From: Flavobacteriaceae bacterium
GTDB lineage: Bacteria; Bacteroidota; Bacteroidia; Flavobacteriales; Flavobacteriaceae
Assembly (NCBI GenBank): GCA_020435965.1
Contig: JAGQYS010000026.1
Location: 1 to 64,000, forward strand
DNA length: 64,000 nucleotides
Reading direction: 5' to 3'
Shown here piece by piece: positions 42,146 to 50,981 of this stretch; positions within the stretch are counted from its first letter, which is position 1, and every line of letters begins with the position of its first letter. A program made the translations under genes and the position numbers. The notes under the pieces are model-generated. The model had not been told where the DNA came from. It did not search any database and saw only the letters and a list, made by a program, of their open reading frames with translations.

Positions 42146-44659
42146 TTAAAAATAAACTCTTAAAATCGCATTAGGTGTAAACCCTAAAGAACACTGAATA
42201 ATTTCGTTAAGTGTTTCGTTATTAATACGATAAAAACTGTTAATCTCATTCTCTTTGTCTAGTACATTCCAAAACGAAACTCCAAGATTAGCTTTTGCTT
42301 TTTTACCAAGATTAAAATCATATATGGCTGAAACATCTAAACGTAAATAGTCACTTAAATTTGAAGTATTTGTAGTTCCAAAATTGATCTCATTGTCTAC
42401 AATTTCATTATTAGTTATTGGAGTAGTAATTGGTTTTCCTGAATGCCAATTTAAACCTGCAGACAGTTTGATATTTTTTGCTCTATAAGCCAATCCTAAG
42501 GTTGCCCAATGGGAAATATTATAATTGCTTGGAAAAGCAGTAGGCTCTAAAGTTTTAAAACGATATTGATTATCCATATAAGAATAGCTTAACCAAGAGT
42601 TAAATTTATGGATTTGTTTTCTTAGCAGTATGTCTATGCCTTTAACCTCATAACTTCCTTTGCTTTTTACAAACTCATATTGATTTTGAAACCCTTGACT
42701 TTGTGAGGTGATGCCATCAATGTTTTTGTAATAAAACTCAGCATTTATTAACCAGCCATTCTCATTATAGCTTAAGCCAGCAGAAACCTGTTTGCTTTTA
42801 ATTACTGGAATATCACCATTGTTGGACAATTGCCATCTACGCTTTTCAATACCCAAAAAATCGTTTTGAAAATTAATAACCTGAGAGGTGTTTTGATGTT
42901 TAAATTCTCCTAAGATTTCAAAAGTGAAATGATTTAAAAACTGTTGACTCAAACTCAAGCGAGGTTCAAGCAAAGATTTTTTAAACTTACTAATGTAGTT
43001 GTATCGAAGCCCTAAGTTAATGTTTGTATTAGCATTTGGCGATTTATAATTAAGTTGAGAAAAAACACCATGAGTTCTCACAACTTCTGATACTAAAAGC
43101 TTGTATATAGGATTATCTACATCATCCAAATTGGTAATTTCAGTTTCTACAAAATGATAACCGTTTATGAGTTGAGTATTGCTATTAAATTTGTAGTTGG
43201 ATTTAACTTTTACACTGGTTTCAGAAACTTTGTTTTCTTGAAGAAAGCGTTGTGCTTCTAAAATATTGGCATTTTCTGCCTTGAGTTTATAGTCCGTTTC
43301 ATAAATTTCTAACATTATTTGGAATTTTTGATTCCATACCCTGTTATATTTTATTGATCCAGCGATACTGTTTTGAGTTAAATTACTTTCACGTGATATC
43401 GCTTCATCATTAACAAGTGCATTCTCATCAAATTGTAATTCGTTGTATACATTAATAAAGTTAAGGCGCAATTCATCTTTATCGCATATCTTATAAATCC
43501 ATCGAAGTGACGTATCATAAAAATCAAAGGTTTGATTGGAATTGGTTATTGTAGTATTGTTAGTGCTTACTTCAGTGTTTTGAACAATTCTATCAAAAAA
43601 AGCTGTGTAAGTTGGTGTTTCAATAACATCACTAATAGATTTTCTGGCAGCTATTTGTAATGAGGATTTGTTACTGATTGGTAAATCGATAAAACCATTG
43701 GCATCTGTTAAATTTATACCTATTACACCATTAAAGGTATCATTGACGTTTTTCTCTGTTTGCATCATTATGGAACCTGAGACACCATCAGTATAGCTTG
43801 CATCTGTTCCATTCTTCCTTAGAATCACTTTTTGGGTTATTTGAGGGTTATACATTGAAATTAGACCAAAGAAATGACCAGATTGGTACATTTTAATATC
43901 ATCCCAAAGAATTAGGTTTTGATCGTGAGTTCCACCTCTAATATTAATATTTGAAACTGTTTCATTCACGCTTTGAATTCCTGGAAACGATTGCACAGAA
44001 TGTAAAACGTCATTGTCTATAAGTCCTGGTAAGATTTCAAAATCAGGAAAATCTATTTCAAAAGAACCATTGTTTATTTTATTAATACCACTAGTGATAT
44101 AATTTGAAATGACAATTTCAGAAAGCGATTGAAAATTGGGTGTCATCAGTATATCTCCACAGCTTGAGGTTTGAAATTGACTGAAGTGAATTGATAAGGT
44201 TTTATAACTTAAATGTCTTAAAACAACTTGTTCTGAAGTGCTGCCAACTTCTATTTGAAAAAAACCGTTTTCGTCTGTAATTGCTGTGTTATTATCTGTT
44301 TGTATTGTTACATTTTCAATAGGTTGGGTATTATCTTTATCCTTAATATAACCACATAACATAATGCGTTCTTTGAGCTGTATTAAAATAATATTGTCAC
44401 TAATTAAGGTAAAGGATAAATTCGTTTTTGCTTCCAGAAAAGCTATTGCTTCAGTAAGTGTTAAACTTTTTAAGGGAGGTTCTAAAACAACACCTTCAAT
44501 GGCATCCTCGGCATAATTAAACTGAACTTGATAGTTGTCTTGAAGTGTGTTTAAAATTTGTGCAAGTGATTGTTTATTATTTGAAGTTTGGGCATAACTT
44601 CCCATGATAACGACACAAAAGCAACATAACAAGGTAATGTGTTTAATTGTTCGCTTCAT
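42146..44659 (-). CDS. TonB-dependent receptor with STN signalling domain
   Basis: The 837-residue outer-membrane receptor begins with a signal peptide (ITLLCCFCVVIMGSYAQ). Residues 25-95 form an STN (secretin/TonB short N-terminal) domain (LNTLQDNYQVQFNYAEDAIE, VLEPPLKSLTLTEAIAFLEA). A carboxypeptidase-like CNA-type domain follows (IMLCGYIKDKDNTQPIENVT), then the plug (LHSVQSFPGIQSVNETVSNI, NIRGGTHDQ) and a long beta-barrel ending in the terminal Phe (NAILRVYF). The substrate is unknown. The gene overlaps fecR by 17 bp; STN-FecR contact is the known signalling mode. Confidence 0.85.
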   Translation of the reverse strand: MKRTIKHITLLCCFCVVIMGSYAQTSNNKQSLAQILNTLQDNYQVQFNYAEDAIEGVVLEPPLKSLTLTEAIAFLEAKTNLSFTLISDNIILIQLKERIMLCGYIKDKDNTQPIENVTIQTDNNTAITDENGFFQIEVGSTSEQVVLRHLSYKTLSIHFSQFQTSSCGDILMTPNFQSLSEIVISNYITSGINKINNGSFEIDFPDFEILPGLIDNDVLHSVQSFPGIQSVNETVSNINIRGGTHDQNLILWDDIKMYQSGHFFGLISMYNPQITQKVILRKNGTDASYTDGVSGSIMMQTEKNVNDTFNGVIGINLTDANGFIDLPISNKSSLQIAARKSISDVIETPTYTAFFDRIVQNTEVSTNNTTITNSNQTFDFYDTSLRWIYKICDKDELRLNFINVYNELQFDENALVNDEAISRESNLTQNSIAGSIKYNRVWNQKFQIMLEIYETDYKLKAENANILEAQRFLQENKVSETSVKVKSNYKFNSNTQLINGYHFVETEITNLDDVDNPIYKLLVSEVVRTHGVFSQLNYKSPNANTNINLGLRYNYISKFKKSLLEPRLSLSQQFLNHFTFEILGEFKHQNTSQVINFQNDFLGIEKRRWQLSNNGDIPVIKSKQVSAGLSYNENGWLINAEFYYKNIDGITSQSQGFQNQYEFVKSKGSYEVKGIDILLRKQIHKFNSWLSYSYMDNQYRFKTLEPTAFPSNYNISHWATLGLAYRAKNIKLSAGLNWHSGKPITTPITNNEIVDNEINFGTTNTSNLSDYLRLDVSAIYDFNLGKKAKANLGVSFWNVLDKENEINSFYRINNETLNEIIQCSLGFTPNAILRVYF

Positions 44660-45554
44660 GAATAACTACCAAGTTTGAAGGGTTCAATTCATAGGTCATA
44701 TTCATTGGCTGAGTGACTGCTTTTAAGGCATTTTCTAAATTATTATGTATAAAACTACCAGTAAACAATCTATCAATATCACCAGTTTTTATGGTTATTT
44801 GAATATTGTATTGACGTTCTAATTCAGCCAAAACCTCTTTAAATGGAATAGCTTCAAATTCACTCATATTATCTATCCATTTTGGACTAGAAGCTTTCGT
44901 TTTTCCTTCGGAAAATTGACCATTTAGTAATTGAAAAGTTTCTCCAGCAACTAATTGTTTTGATATGTCGTTGGTAGTCACTTTAACAATACCTTCAAAA
45001 CATTTAACCTCAAAATAATTATCACGCTGTTTTACATTAAATTGTGTCCCAACAACCGTGACCACGCCTTGTTTGGTTTTAACATCAAAAACACTACCTT
45101 TTGCTACTTTAAAATAGGCTTCTCCATTAAGTTTTAAAGCTCTATTGTTTTTCCAGTTTTTGGAGTTATATGCAATGGAGGATTGTGCATTTAATTCTAC
45201 TTTTGTAAGATCGGGAAGTTCAATACTTATTTTTTCACTTGCGACAGTTTCAAAAAGAGTTTCAGGGTTATTAAAAAAGGTAAAATAGAGACCTAAAGCA
45301 ATAACCAAAACACTAGCAATCTTTATTAAAGGACTCCACCAATTAAGTTGCTTTACAGGTGTATTTTGAGAATAATAACGAGTTTTAAAGGTGTTAAAGT
45401 CGTCAATCTTTGAGTTTTGAGAAGCTTTGAAATGCTTGGCGCTATCAATTATATATTGGTTAAATTCAGCATCGTCTAACTTGCTAAAGCTTTGTTTTTC
45501 AGCTTCAGTAAGTTCATTTTTCAACCATTTTTCTATCAAGTAATCTTTATCCAT
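44643..45554 (-). CDS. FecR-family anti-sigma factor
   Basis: The 303-residue inner-membrane regulator has a cytoplasmic N-terminal part (KWLKNELTEAEKQSFSKLDD), one membrane helix (about residues 77-92, IKIASVLVIALGLYF), a FecR domain (SIAYNSKNWKNNRALKLNGE then AYFKVAKGSVFDVKTKQGVV) and a C-terminal STN-like DUF4974 domain (FKEVLAELERQYNIQITIKT). It should hold the ECF factor encoded just upstream until the TonB receptor is occupied. The 3' end overlaps the receptor gene by 17 bp. Confidence 0.87.
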   Translation of the reverse strand: MDKDYLIEKWLKNELTEAEKQSFSKLDDAEFNQYIIDSAKHFKASQNSKIDDFNTFKTRYYSQNTPVKQLNWWSPLIKIASVLVIALGLYFTFFNNPETLFETVASEKISIELPDLTKVELNAQSSIAYNSKNWKNNRALKLNGEAYFKVAKGSVFDVKTKQGVVTVVGTQFNVKQRDNYFEVKCFEGIVKVTTNDISKQLVAGETFQLLNGQFSEGKTKASSPKWIDNMSEFEAIPFKEVLAELERQYNIQITIKTGDIDRLFTGSFIHNNLENALKAVTQPMNMTYELNPSNLVVIHEANN

Positions 45555-45602
45555 CTATACTTCACTTTTAGTATATAACAACTTCAATTGCAATTCTCCT
45601 GA

Positions 45603-46160
45603 TTATTTTAATTTAAATCCTTCTAATTCTTTTTTTAAAGTTTTAAAAGCACTATAAATTCTATATTCAACTACTTTTTGGGTCACACCTAATATTTCGG
45701 CAATTTCACTATGTTTTTTGCCATCGGCTTTATTTAGCAAAAAGGCAACACGTTGTTCTTCAGTTAAGCGCTCTAATGCAGTTTGATAACGGTTTAAAAA
45801 CTCTTGCTTCTCCAAAACAAATTCAGGAGTCTCATTGGTATAATGCTTATGATTTTCCTGTTGGTATTTTAAAACTACTTTTTGATGCTTTACTTCATTA
45901 AGCATCATGTTATTGGCCACAGTAAATAAATAGGATTTTGCCTTGGCTAAAGTTACTTTTTTACAGTTGTTCCAAAGCTTTATAAAAGCATCTTGTGCTT
46001 TGTCATTTGGGTTTAAGTGCGCTCCATATTTATAATACAAAAAGTCATGTAAATCATTAGCGTATTTATTATAGATACGTTCAAAAACTTGTTCTTCACA
46101 AATATTATCACTGAGGTCTTTTGGCAAGGCAGATTTTTTTAATGCTTTAAAGTTATACAA
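45603..46160 (-). CDS. ECF-type RNA polymerase sigma factor
   Basis: The 185-residue protein has sigma-70 region 2 (VFERIYNKYANDLHDFLYYK, ...KAQDAFIKLWNNCKKVTLAK, SYLFTVANNMMLNEVKHQ) and region 4 (LERLTEEQRVAFLLNKADGK, KHSEIAEILGVTQKVVEYRI). It is the first gene of the sigma-FecR-receptor operon. The only in-frame start near the domain is TTG at 46160, so the N-terminus is not certain. The divergent Asp-rich lipoprotein gene 80 bp away is a probable target. Confidence 0.85.
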   Translation of the reverse strand: MYNFKALKKSALPKDLSDNICEEQVFERIYNKYANDLHDFLYYKYGAHLNPNDKAQDAFIKLWNNCKKVTLAKAKSYLFTVANNMMLNEVKHQKVVLKYQQENHKHYTNETPEFVLEKQEFLNRYQTALERLTEEQRVAFLLNKADGKKHSEIAEILGVTQKVVEYRIYSAFKTLKKELEGFKLK

Positions 46161-46240
46161 TTATTTTTTTATTTTTTTCAGGAGTTTTTGAAAATAAGTT
46201 GTTGTATAAGTAAATGCACATAAACGAATATTGATTTAGT

Positions 46241-47320
46241 ATGAAAACCCAAATTAGAATTGCCTTTTTATTCAGTTTTGCACTTATAGTTTTATTCACC
46301 TCATGTAGAACAGAGGAAATGGAATTTATACAAGCTCCACCTGAAGAGACTTTAGTGCCAAATTCTGTTGTTGCTTCATTAATGGCTCAAACCACATTAA
46401 ACGATGGATCTAACGATAATATTATTGACAATGCCAATTGTTTTAACATACAATTACCTGTTACAGTTATTGTAAATGGCACAGAAATTACTGTAAATTC
46501 TGAAGATGATTATGATGATATTGAAGACATTTTTGATGAATTTGATGATGATAATGATGCTTTGGAGATTACTTTTCCAATAACCATTATCCTGAGTGAT
46601 TTTACAGAAATTGTAATTAATAACTATACTGAACTTTACAGCTATTCTAATAATTGTAATGGTGAAAACGAATATGATGACGATATAGAATGCTTAGATT
46701 TTATATACCCAATATCTGCTTCAATTTATAATTCCGATAATGAACTGATTACAACAATAACTTTTAATAGCGATTATCAGCTACATGAGTTTATTGAAGC
46801 CTTTGATGATAGTGATATTGTGAGTCTAAATTTTCCAATTACAGTTGTTTTGTTAGATGGTACACAAATAACAATAAATAATTTAACAGAACTTCAAGAC
46901 ACTATAGAACTATATGATGACTATTGCGATGAAGATGATGACTACGATTATAATGATGACGATTGCAATGACTGTGACACCAGCCAATTGGAAGCTATTT
47001 TAACTGGCTGTTCAGATTGGTATGTAGATAAGCTTGAACGTTACGGAAATGACTATGACGATGTCTATGAAGATTATTTGTTTAACTTCTTTACTGACGG
47101 AACGCTATCAGTTTCGTGGGATACGACAACCGTTTATGGCACTTGGACTGCTTCAGGTTCAGGCAACAATATTATGGTTGTTATCGATGTTCCTGCTTTA
47201 CCATACTGTAATAATAATTGGTATTTACATGAAATTGAACAGTATTCAGGTGAAACAAAAGTAGACTTACGTGTTGGAAATGATGATAGACTTAGATACG
47301 AGAACGATAATTGCAATTAA
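46241..47320 (+). CDS. Asp-rich exported lipoprotein with tandem beta repeats
   Basis: This family is not one I can name. The 359-residue product has a lipoprotein signal (LIVLFTSC, Cys22). Two repeats follow, about residues 67-139 and 151-229. Each contains FPIT(V/I)-type strands followed by a TxIxINN segment and a Tyr/Asp-rich connector. The linker 224-247 is almost all Asp, Tyr and Asn with Cys. The rest (250-359) has a lipocalin-like GTW strand (YGTWTASGSG). The acidic sequence would suit Ca2+ or other metal binding at the cell surface. It is divergent from the ECF sigma gene and followed 33 bp later by a second small lipoprotein. Confidence 0.6.
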   Translation: MKTQIRIAFLFSFALIVLFTSCRTEEMEFIQAPPEETLVPNSVVASLMAQTTLNDGSNDNIIDNANCFNIQLPVTVIVNGTEITVNSEDDYDDIEDIFDEFDDDNDALEITFPITIILSDFTEIVINNYTELYSYSNNCNGENEYDDDIECLDFIYPISASIYNSDNELITTITFNSDYQLHEFIEAFDDSDIVSLNFPITVVLLDGTQITINNLTELQDTIELYDDYCDEDDDYDYNDDDCNDCDTSQLEAILTGCSDWYVDKLERYGNDYDDVYEDYLFNFFTDGTLSVSWDTTTVYGTWTASGSGNNIMVVIDVPALPYCNNNWYLHEIEQYSGETKVDLRVGNDDRLRYENDNCN

Positions 47321-47353
47321 TATAAACCTTAAATCTTTAATTAAAATAGTATT

Positions 47354-47836
47354 ATGAAAAACAGAATTTTTTACAGCTTTTTAATCATGTTGAGCTTTTC
47401 TTTAATGTCATCAACATGTTCTTCAGATGATGATGGTTCATCAAACGATAACAGTCAGGAAATCATAGAAATAGAAAATACTGCAGAATCTGGCACATGG
47501 ATAATATCTAGTTATGTTGATTCTGGCCAAGATGAAACCAATGACTTTAATGGTTATGTGTTTACGTTTGCAGCCAACGGAACAGTAACAGCAACCAATG
47601 GAACCACAACATATAATGGTACTTGGTCTGTATCTGACAGTAGTAATAGCAGTGATGATAGTAGCAGCGACGATGACATAGATTTTAATTTATCTTTTCC
47701 AGTGCCTGATACAGATGATTTTGAAGACTTAAATGATGATTGGGACATTGTTAGCTACAGTACAACCACTATTAGCCTTATCGATATTAGTGGTGGAAAT
47801 GGAGGAACAGACACTCTAGTGTTTCAAAAAAATTAA
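47354..47836 (+). CDS. Small exported lipoprotein, lipocalin-like
   Basis: The 160-residue protein has a signal ending in LMSSTCSSDDDGS, so Cys22 is the probable lipid site. After a Ser/Asp-rich linker comes a GTWxxSSY...GYVFTFAANGTVTATNGTTTY, NGTWSVSD and TISLIDISGGNGG pattern that matches small Bacteroidetes lipocalin-like domains. Another poly-Ser/Asp insert lies around residues 96-110. It is closely related in style to the C-terminal domain of the neighbour upstream and probably shares its transcript. Confidence 0.6.
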   Translation: MKNRIFYSFLIMLSFSLMSSTCSSDDDGSSNDNSQEIIEIENTAESGTWIISSYVDSGQDETNDFNGYVFTFAANGTVTATNGTTTYNGTWSVSDSSNSSDDSSSDDDIDFNLSFPVPDTDDFEDLNDDWDIVSYSTTTISLIDISGGNGGTDTLVFQKN

Positions 47837-47913
47837 AAACATAGTTGAAAAAGAAAAATTTCCACTTATAAAGTGGTAACCGTTGTCCCAATTCGCATTT
47901 TATTGATAGCTGA

Positions 47914-47946
47914 AATCTGCTTCGACATTTAGTGTTGAAGCAGATT
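47914..47946. repeat. Strong hairpin upstream of the cupredoxin operon
   Basis: AATCTGCTTCGACA and TGTTGAAGCAGATT pair over 14 bp (one G-T) around TTTAG. No T tract follows, and the GCTTCGAC core is shared with the REP-like repeats in this window. It lies between the small lipoprotein stop and the OB-fold gene. Confidence 0.55.
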
Positions 47947-47976
47947 AAAGCAAAGCCTACCTAAAAAACAAAGTTC

Positions 47977-48354
47977 ATGCGAAAATGGATTGCAATAATA
48001 GTAATACTAGTAATTGTAGCTTTTTTAAGTTACCATTATATCTATCAAGATCATAGAGATATTGAGAGCGAAACTGCAGTATTTACAATAACAGCTAAGG
48101 ATATTACTAATGAATTTGAAATCAATTCTTCTGATGCTGAAACAAAATATTTAAACAAAACGATAGTCATATCTGGCATTATTACAGAATTAAGTTCAAA
48201 TCAGATTACTGTAAATGATAAAGTGTTTTGTCAGCTTGTCAAAACAACTAATGTTTTAAAACCAAACCAAAAGGTAACATTAAAAGGCCGTTTTATTGGT
48301 TACGACAATCTATTGGATGAAATAAAATTAGATCAATGCTATATTATTAATTAA
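47977..48354 (+). CDS. Membrane-anchored OB-fold (tRNA_anti-like) protein
   Basis: The 125-residue protein has one N-terminal membrane helix (residues 4-21, WIAIIVILVIVAFLSYHY) and an OB-fold with ITAKDITNEFEINSSDAETK, LNKTIVISGIITELSSNQIT and KVTLKGRFIGYDNLLDEIKL. This matches the tRNA_anti-like family, whose function is not known. It opens the run of exported genes ending with YceI and lies 7 bp before the cupredoxin gene. Confidence 0.7.
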   Translation: MRKWIAIIVILVIVAFLSYHYIYQDHRDIESETAVFTITAKDITNEFEINSSDAETKYLNKTIVISGIITELSSNQITVNDKVFCQLVKTTNVLKPNQKVTLKGRFIGYDNLLDEIKLDQCYIIN

Positions 48355-48367
48355 AAATTATTTGAAA

Positions 48368-48964
48368 ATGAAAACAAAATTACTTATCACGATTACAATA
48401 CTTTTAGGAGTATCAAAAATGAACTCACAGACCACTCACAACTTAGATTGGTTTGCAGGAATTGGTCAAAACGTGGACTTAACTATTGATGTTGGTGACA
48501 CAGTTATTTGGACATGGACAAGTCCAAATCATACAGTAGAAAATGTCCCAGGCAACAGTGTAGAAGTCTTTGATAGCGGATTTTTAGGGCCTATTGGCTC
48601 AACTTACTCTTATACTTTTACAGTAGTAGGCGACAACGATTATTTTTGTGGTGTGCATGGTGCATTTAGTATGTCAGGAACAATTACTGTTCAAAACAAT
48701 TTAGGAGTCGATGATTTTAAAATTGATTCCAACTTTAATCTTTACCCAAACCCAACCAACTCTATATTAAGTATCTCTTTTAAAAATGAAATTCCTAATG
48801 GAACATTGGAAGTTTATGATATGCTAGGAAAAAAAGCTTTGTCTCAAGCTCTTGACTCTAATAAATTGACTTCAATCGATATTTCAAATCTTAACAGTGG
48901 TTTGTACTTAATTAAAGTCTCTTATGAGGGCAAATCTGAAACAAAGCAGTTTCTTAAAAATTAA
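48368..48964 (+). CDS. Secreted cupredoxin (plastocyanin/azurin-like) with T9SS sorting domain
   Basis: From the ATG at 48368 the product has 198 residues and a signal peptide. Residues about 25-110 form a type I copper domain with ligands His55 (PNHTV), Cys94 and His97 (FCGVH) and Met102 (SMSG). The C-terminal 75 residues are a type IX secretion sorting domain (NLYPNPTNSILSISF ... NSGLYLIKVSYEGKSE). It is thus exported and then probably attached at or released from the surface. It is followed 35 bp later by the DUF5777 gene. Confidence 0.85.
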   Translation: MKTKLLITITILLGVSKMNSQTTHNLDWFAGIGQNVDLTIDVGDTVIWTWTSPNHTVENVPGNSVEVFDSGFLGPIGSTYSYTFTVVGDNDYFCGVHGAFSMSGTITVQNNLGVDDFKIDSNFNLYPNPTNSILSISFKNEIPNGTLEVYDMLGKKALSQALDSNKLTSIDISNLNSGLYLIKVSYEGKSETKQFLKN

Positions 48965-48999
48965 TTATCACCAAATAAAATCAATTACATAAAATTGCT

Positions 49000-49851
49000 A
49001 TGAAAAAGTTATTGGTTTATTCAATGATGTGTATGTGTCTTAACACTTTTGCACAAGACGATTTATTGAGAGAAATTGATACTGAAGCAATTCAAAACGA
49101 CTTTGTGTTTGCTGCTTTTAAAGCTTTAAAAATCGTAAATTTTGAGTCCACAAAACTTACTGCAAAGAAACAATTCACGTTTGTTGTTTCACACAGGTTC
49201 GGAAGTATTAAGAATGGAATAGACACTTTTTTTGGGCTTGATGATGCTGTTACTCGCCTCAATTTTATTTATGGAATTTCTGATGCTGTTAATATTGGTG
49301 TATCCAGAAGCTCTTTTCAAAAAATATTTGAAGCTTCTATTAAGTATAGACTTATAAGACAAAAAGAAAATGGGTTCCCTTTTACAATAGTTGGATATAA
49401 TTCTGTTTTGGTTAATACTGTACTTGAAAAAGACAATTTACCTAAACTGGAATTTAAACATAGATTAGGGTATGCTTTTCAAGTTTTGGTTTCTAGTAAG
49501 TTCAGTGAAAATCTTTCTTTAGAATTGGCACCAACACTATTTCATGATAATTATGTAGTGATTAACAATCAAGACAATACACAATATGCTTTGGGCTTTG
49601 GAGGACGCTATAAACTAGGGAAACGTTGGTCTGTAAATGCTGATTATGGTTGGCATTTAAATAGAGCAACAGAATCGCCTTACCATAACCCATTGTCTAT
49701 AGGTGTTGATTTAGAAACTGGAGGTCATGTTTTTCAAATGCATTTTTCAAACGCACAAGCGATGAACGTAAATGGGTTTTTGGGACAAAGCACAGGTAGT
49801 TGGAGTGATGGTAACATTTATTTTGGTTTTAATTTAAGTAGAGTATTTTAA
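49000..49851 (+). CDS. DUF5777-family outer-membrane beta-barrel protein
   Basis: The 283-residue protein has a signal peptide (MKKLLVYSMMCMCLNTFAQ) and long alternating beta-strands (KKQFTFVVSHRFGSIKNGID, GISDAVNIGVSRSSF, KRWSVNADYGWHL and GNIYFGFNLSRVF with the terminal Phe). This fits the DUF5777 family. It stands 2 bp before the haem lipoprotein gene. Together with that gene and YceI it makes a recurring Bacteroidetes set, as I recall. Function is unknown. Confidence 0.75.
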   Translation: MKKLLVYSMMCMCLNTFAQDDLLREIDTEAIQNDFVFAAFKALKIVNFESTKLTAKKQFTFVVSHRFGSIKNGIDTFFGLDDAVTRLNFIYGISDAVNIGVSRSSFQKIFEASIKYRLIRQKENGFPFTIVGYNSVLVNTVLEKDNLPKLEFKHRLGYAFQVLVSSKFSENLSLELAPTLFHDNYVVINNQDNTQYALGFGGRYKLGKRWSVNADYGWHLNRATESPYHNPLSIGVDLETGGHVFQMHFSNAQAMNVNGFLGQSTGSWSDGNIYFGFNLSRVF

Positions 49852-49853
49852 TT

Positions 49854-50213
49854 ATGAAAACACTTTTTTTAACTCTAGTTATTGTTGGGTTCTTGTTTTC
49901 TTGTACAAATGCAAGTGAAGAAGACTTAATTGATACCACTCCAATAGAAGATATAGTGACCTATGCTGATGATGTAAAAAGTATTATTGATAACAATTGC
50001 ATTTTTTGCCACTCCAATCCTCCAGAAAATGGAGCTCCAATGCCACTTCTAACGTATTATCAAGTAAAAGACGCTGTTGAAAATAGAGGATTAATTAGTA
50101 GAATTTCTTCAGAAGATTTGGCTTTTGTTATGCCTTTTGGTGGTCCAAGATTACCTCAAAACTTAATTGACACTGTAATTAAATGGCAAACTGATGGTCT
50201 ACTGGAAGAATAA
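49854..50213 (+). CDS. Monohaem c-type cytochrome lipoprotein
   Basis: The 119-residue protein has a lipoprotein signal (LFLTLVIVGFLFSC, Cys17) and one haem site CIFCH (49-53); Met93 in FVMPFGG is the likely axial ligand. The pattern IIDNNCIFCH and PRLPQNLIDTVIKWQTDG resembles the short Planctomycete-type cytochrome domain. It lies between the DUF5777 barrel and the YceI gene, with 2 bp and 11 bp spacers. Confidence 0.8.
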   Translation: MKTLFLTLVIVGFLFSCTNASEEDLIDTTPIEDIVTYADDVKSIIDNNCIFCHSNPPENGAPMPLLTYYQVKDAVENRGLISRISSEDLAFVMPFGGPRLPQNLIDTVIKWQTDGLLEE

Positions 50214-50224
50214 AATATTTAGTT

Positions 50225-50764
50225 ATGAAAAACATACTTTTTATATTACTGTTTTTTGGCTTGTTAACACAAGCTCAAGATAAATACTTAACCAAAATAG
50301 GAAGCGTAGATTTTGAAGCATCTGTGCCTTCATTTGAAGAGGTAGCTGCAAAAAACAACTCAGTTACTGCAATTATTAACACAGCAACTAATGAGTTTGC
50401 TGCTTTAGTTTTAGTTAAAGGTTTCAGGTTTAAAAATGCTTTAATGGAAGAACATTTTAATGAAAACTATGCGGAGTCTAATTTATATCCAAAGGCGACT
50501 TTTAAGGGAAATATCATTGGTAATAATTTAAAAAACAATACATCTGGCACATATAGCATTGATGGGCATTTAACTTTTCATGGAATTACAAAATCAATAA
50601 AAAACTTACCAGTTAAAATTACTTTTAATAATGATACCATCGTCTTAGAAGGAACTTTCTCTGTAAAAGCTTCAGATTATGAAATTGAAATCCCAAATAT
50701 TGTAAAAAATAAAGTATCAGATATAGTAAAAGTTAATTTTACTTTCAATTTAAAACAAAATTAA
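50225..50764 (+). CDS. YceI-family exported lipid-binding-like protein
   Basis: The 179-residue protein has a signal peptide (MKNILFILLFFGLLTQAQ) and the YceI lipocalin-like barrel: IGSVDFEASVPSFEEVAAKN, YPKATFKGNIIG, TYSIDGHLTFHGITKSIKNL and GTFSVKASDYEIEIPNIV. YceI proteins bind isoprenoid or polar lipids and are often next to redox genes. It is the last gene before the terminator at 50861. Confidence 0.85.
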   Translation: MKNILFILLFFGLLTQAQDKYLTKIGSVDFEASVPSFEEVAAKNNSVTAIINTATNEFAALVLVKGFRFKNALMEEHFNENYAESNLYPKATFKGNIIGNNLKNNTSGTYSIDGHLTFHGITKSIKNLPVKITFNNDTIVLEGTFSVKASDYEIEIPNIVKNKVSDIVKVNFTFNLKQN

Positions 50765-50856
50765 TTTTGCAGGTTATTCTATTAAAGCATATTTCTATAA
50801 TACTGAAATCGATAAAAATTTATTGTTTGGTTCTAAAATAGGTCAATGTTCTTTAC

Positions 50857-50890
50857 AAAAGCCTTTATCGAAAGATAAGGGCTTTTTTTA
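50857..50890 (+). terminator. Terminator after the cupredoxin-YceI operon
   Basis: GCCTTTATC and GATAAGGGC form a nine-pair stem (one G-T) with a GAAA loop, followed by seven Ts. Confidence 0.9.
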
Positions 50891-50981
50891 TTTCTACTCT
50901 TTTATTGGTTTTATGTGTATATTTAAACATCAATAATTTTAGTATAAGTTGTTGTTCTATTATTAATCTAATTCACTAACC

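Noticed and set aside
42146..45554. A SusC/SusD polysaccharide utilisation locus
   Set aside because: No SusD, no glycoside hydrolase or sulfatase gene is near; the receptor belongs to the STN-FecR-ECF signalling type.
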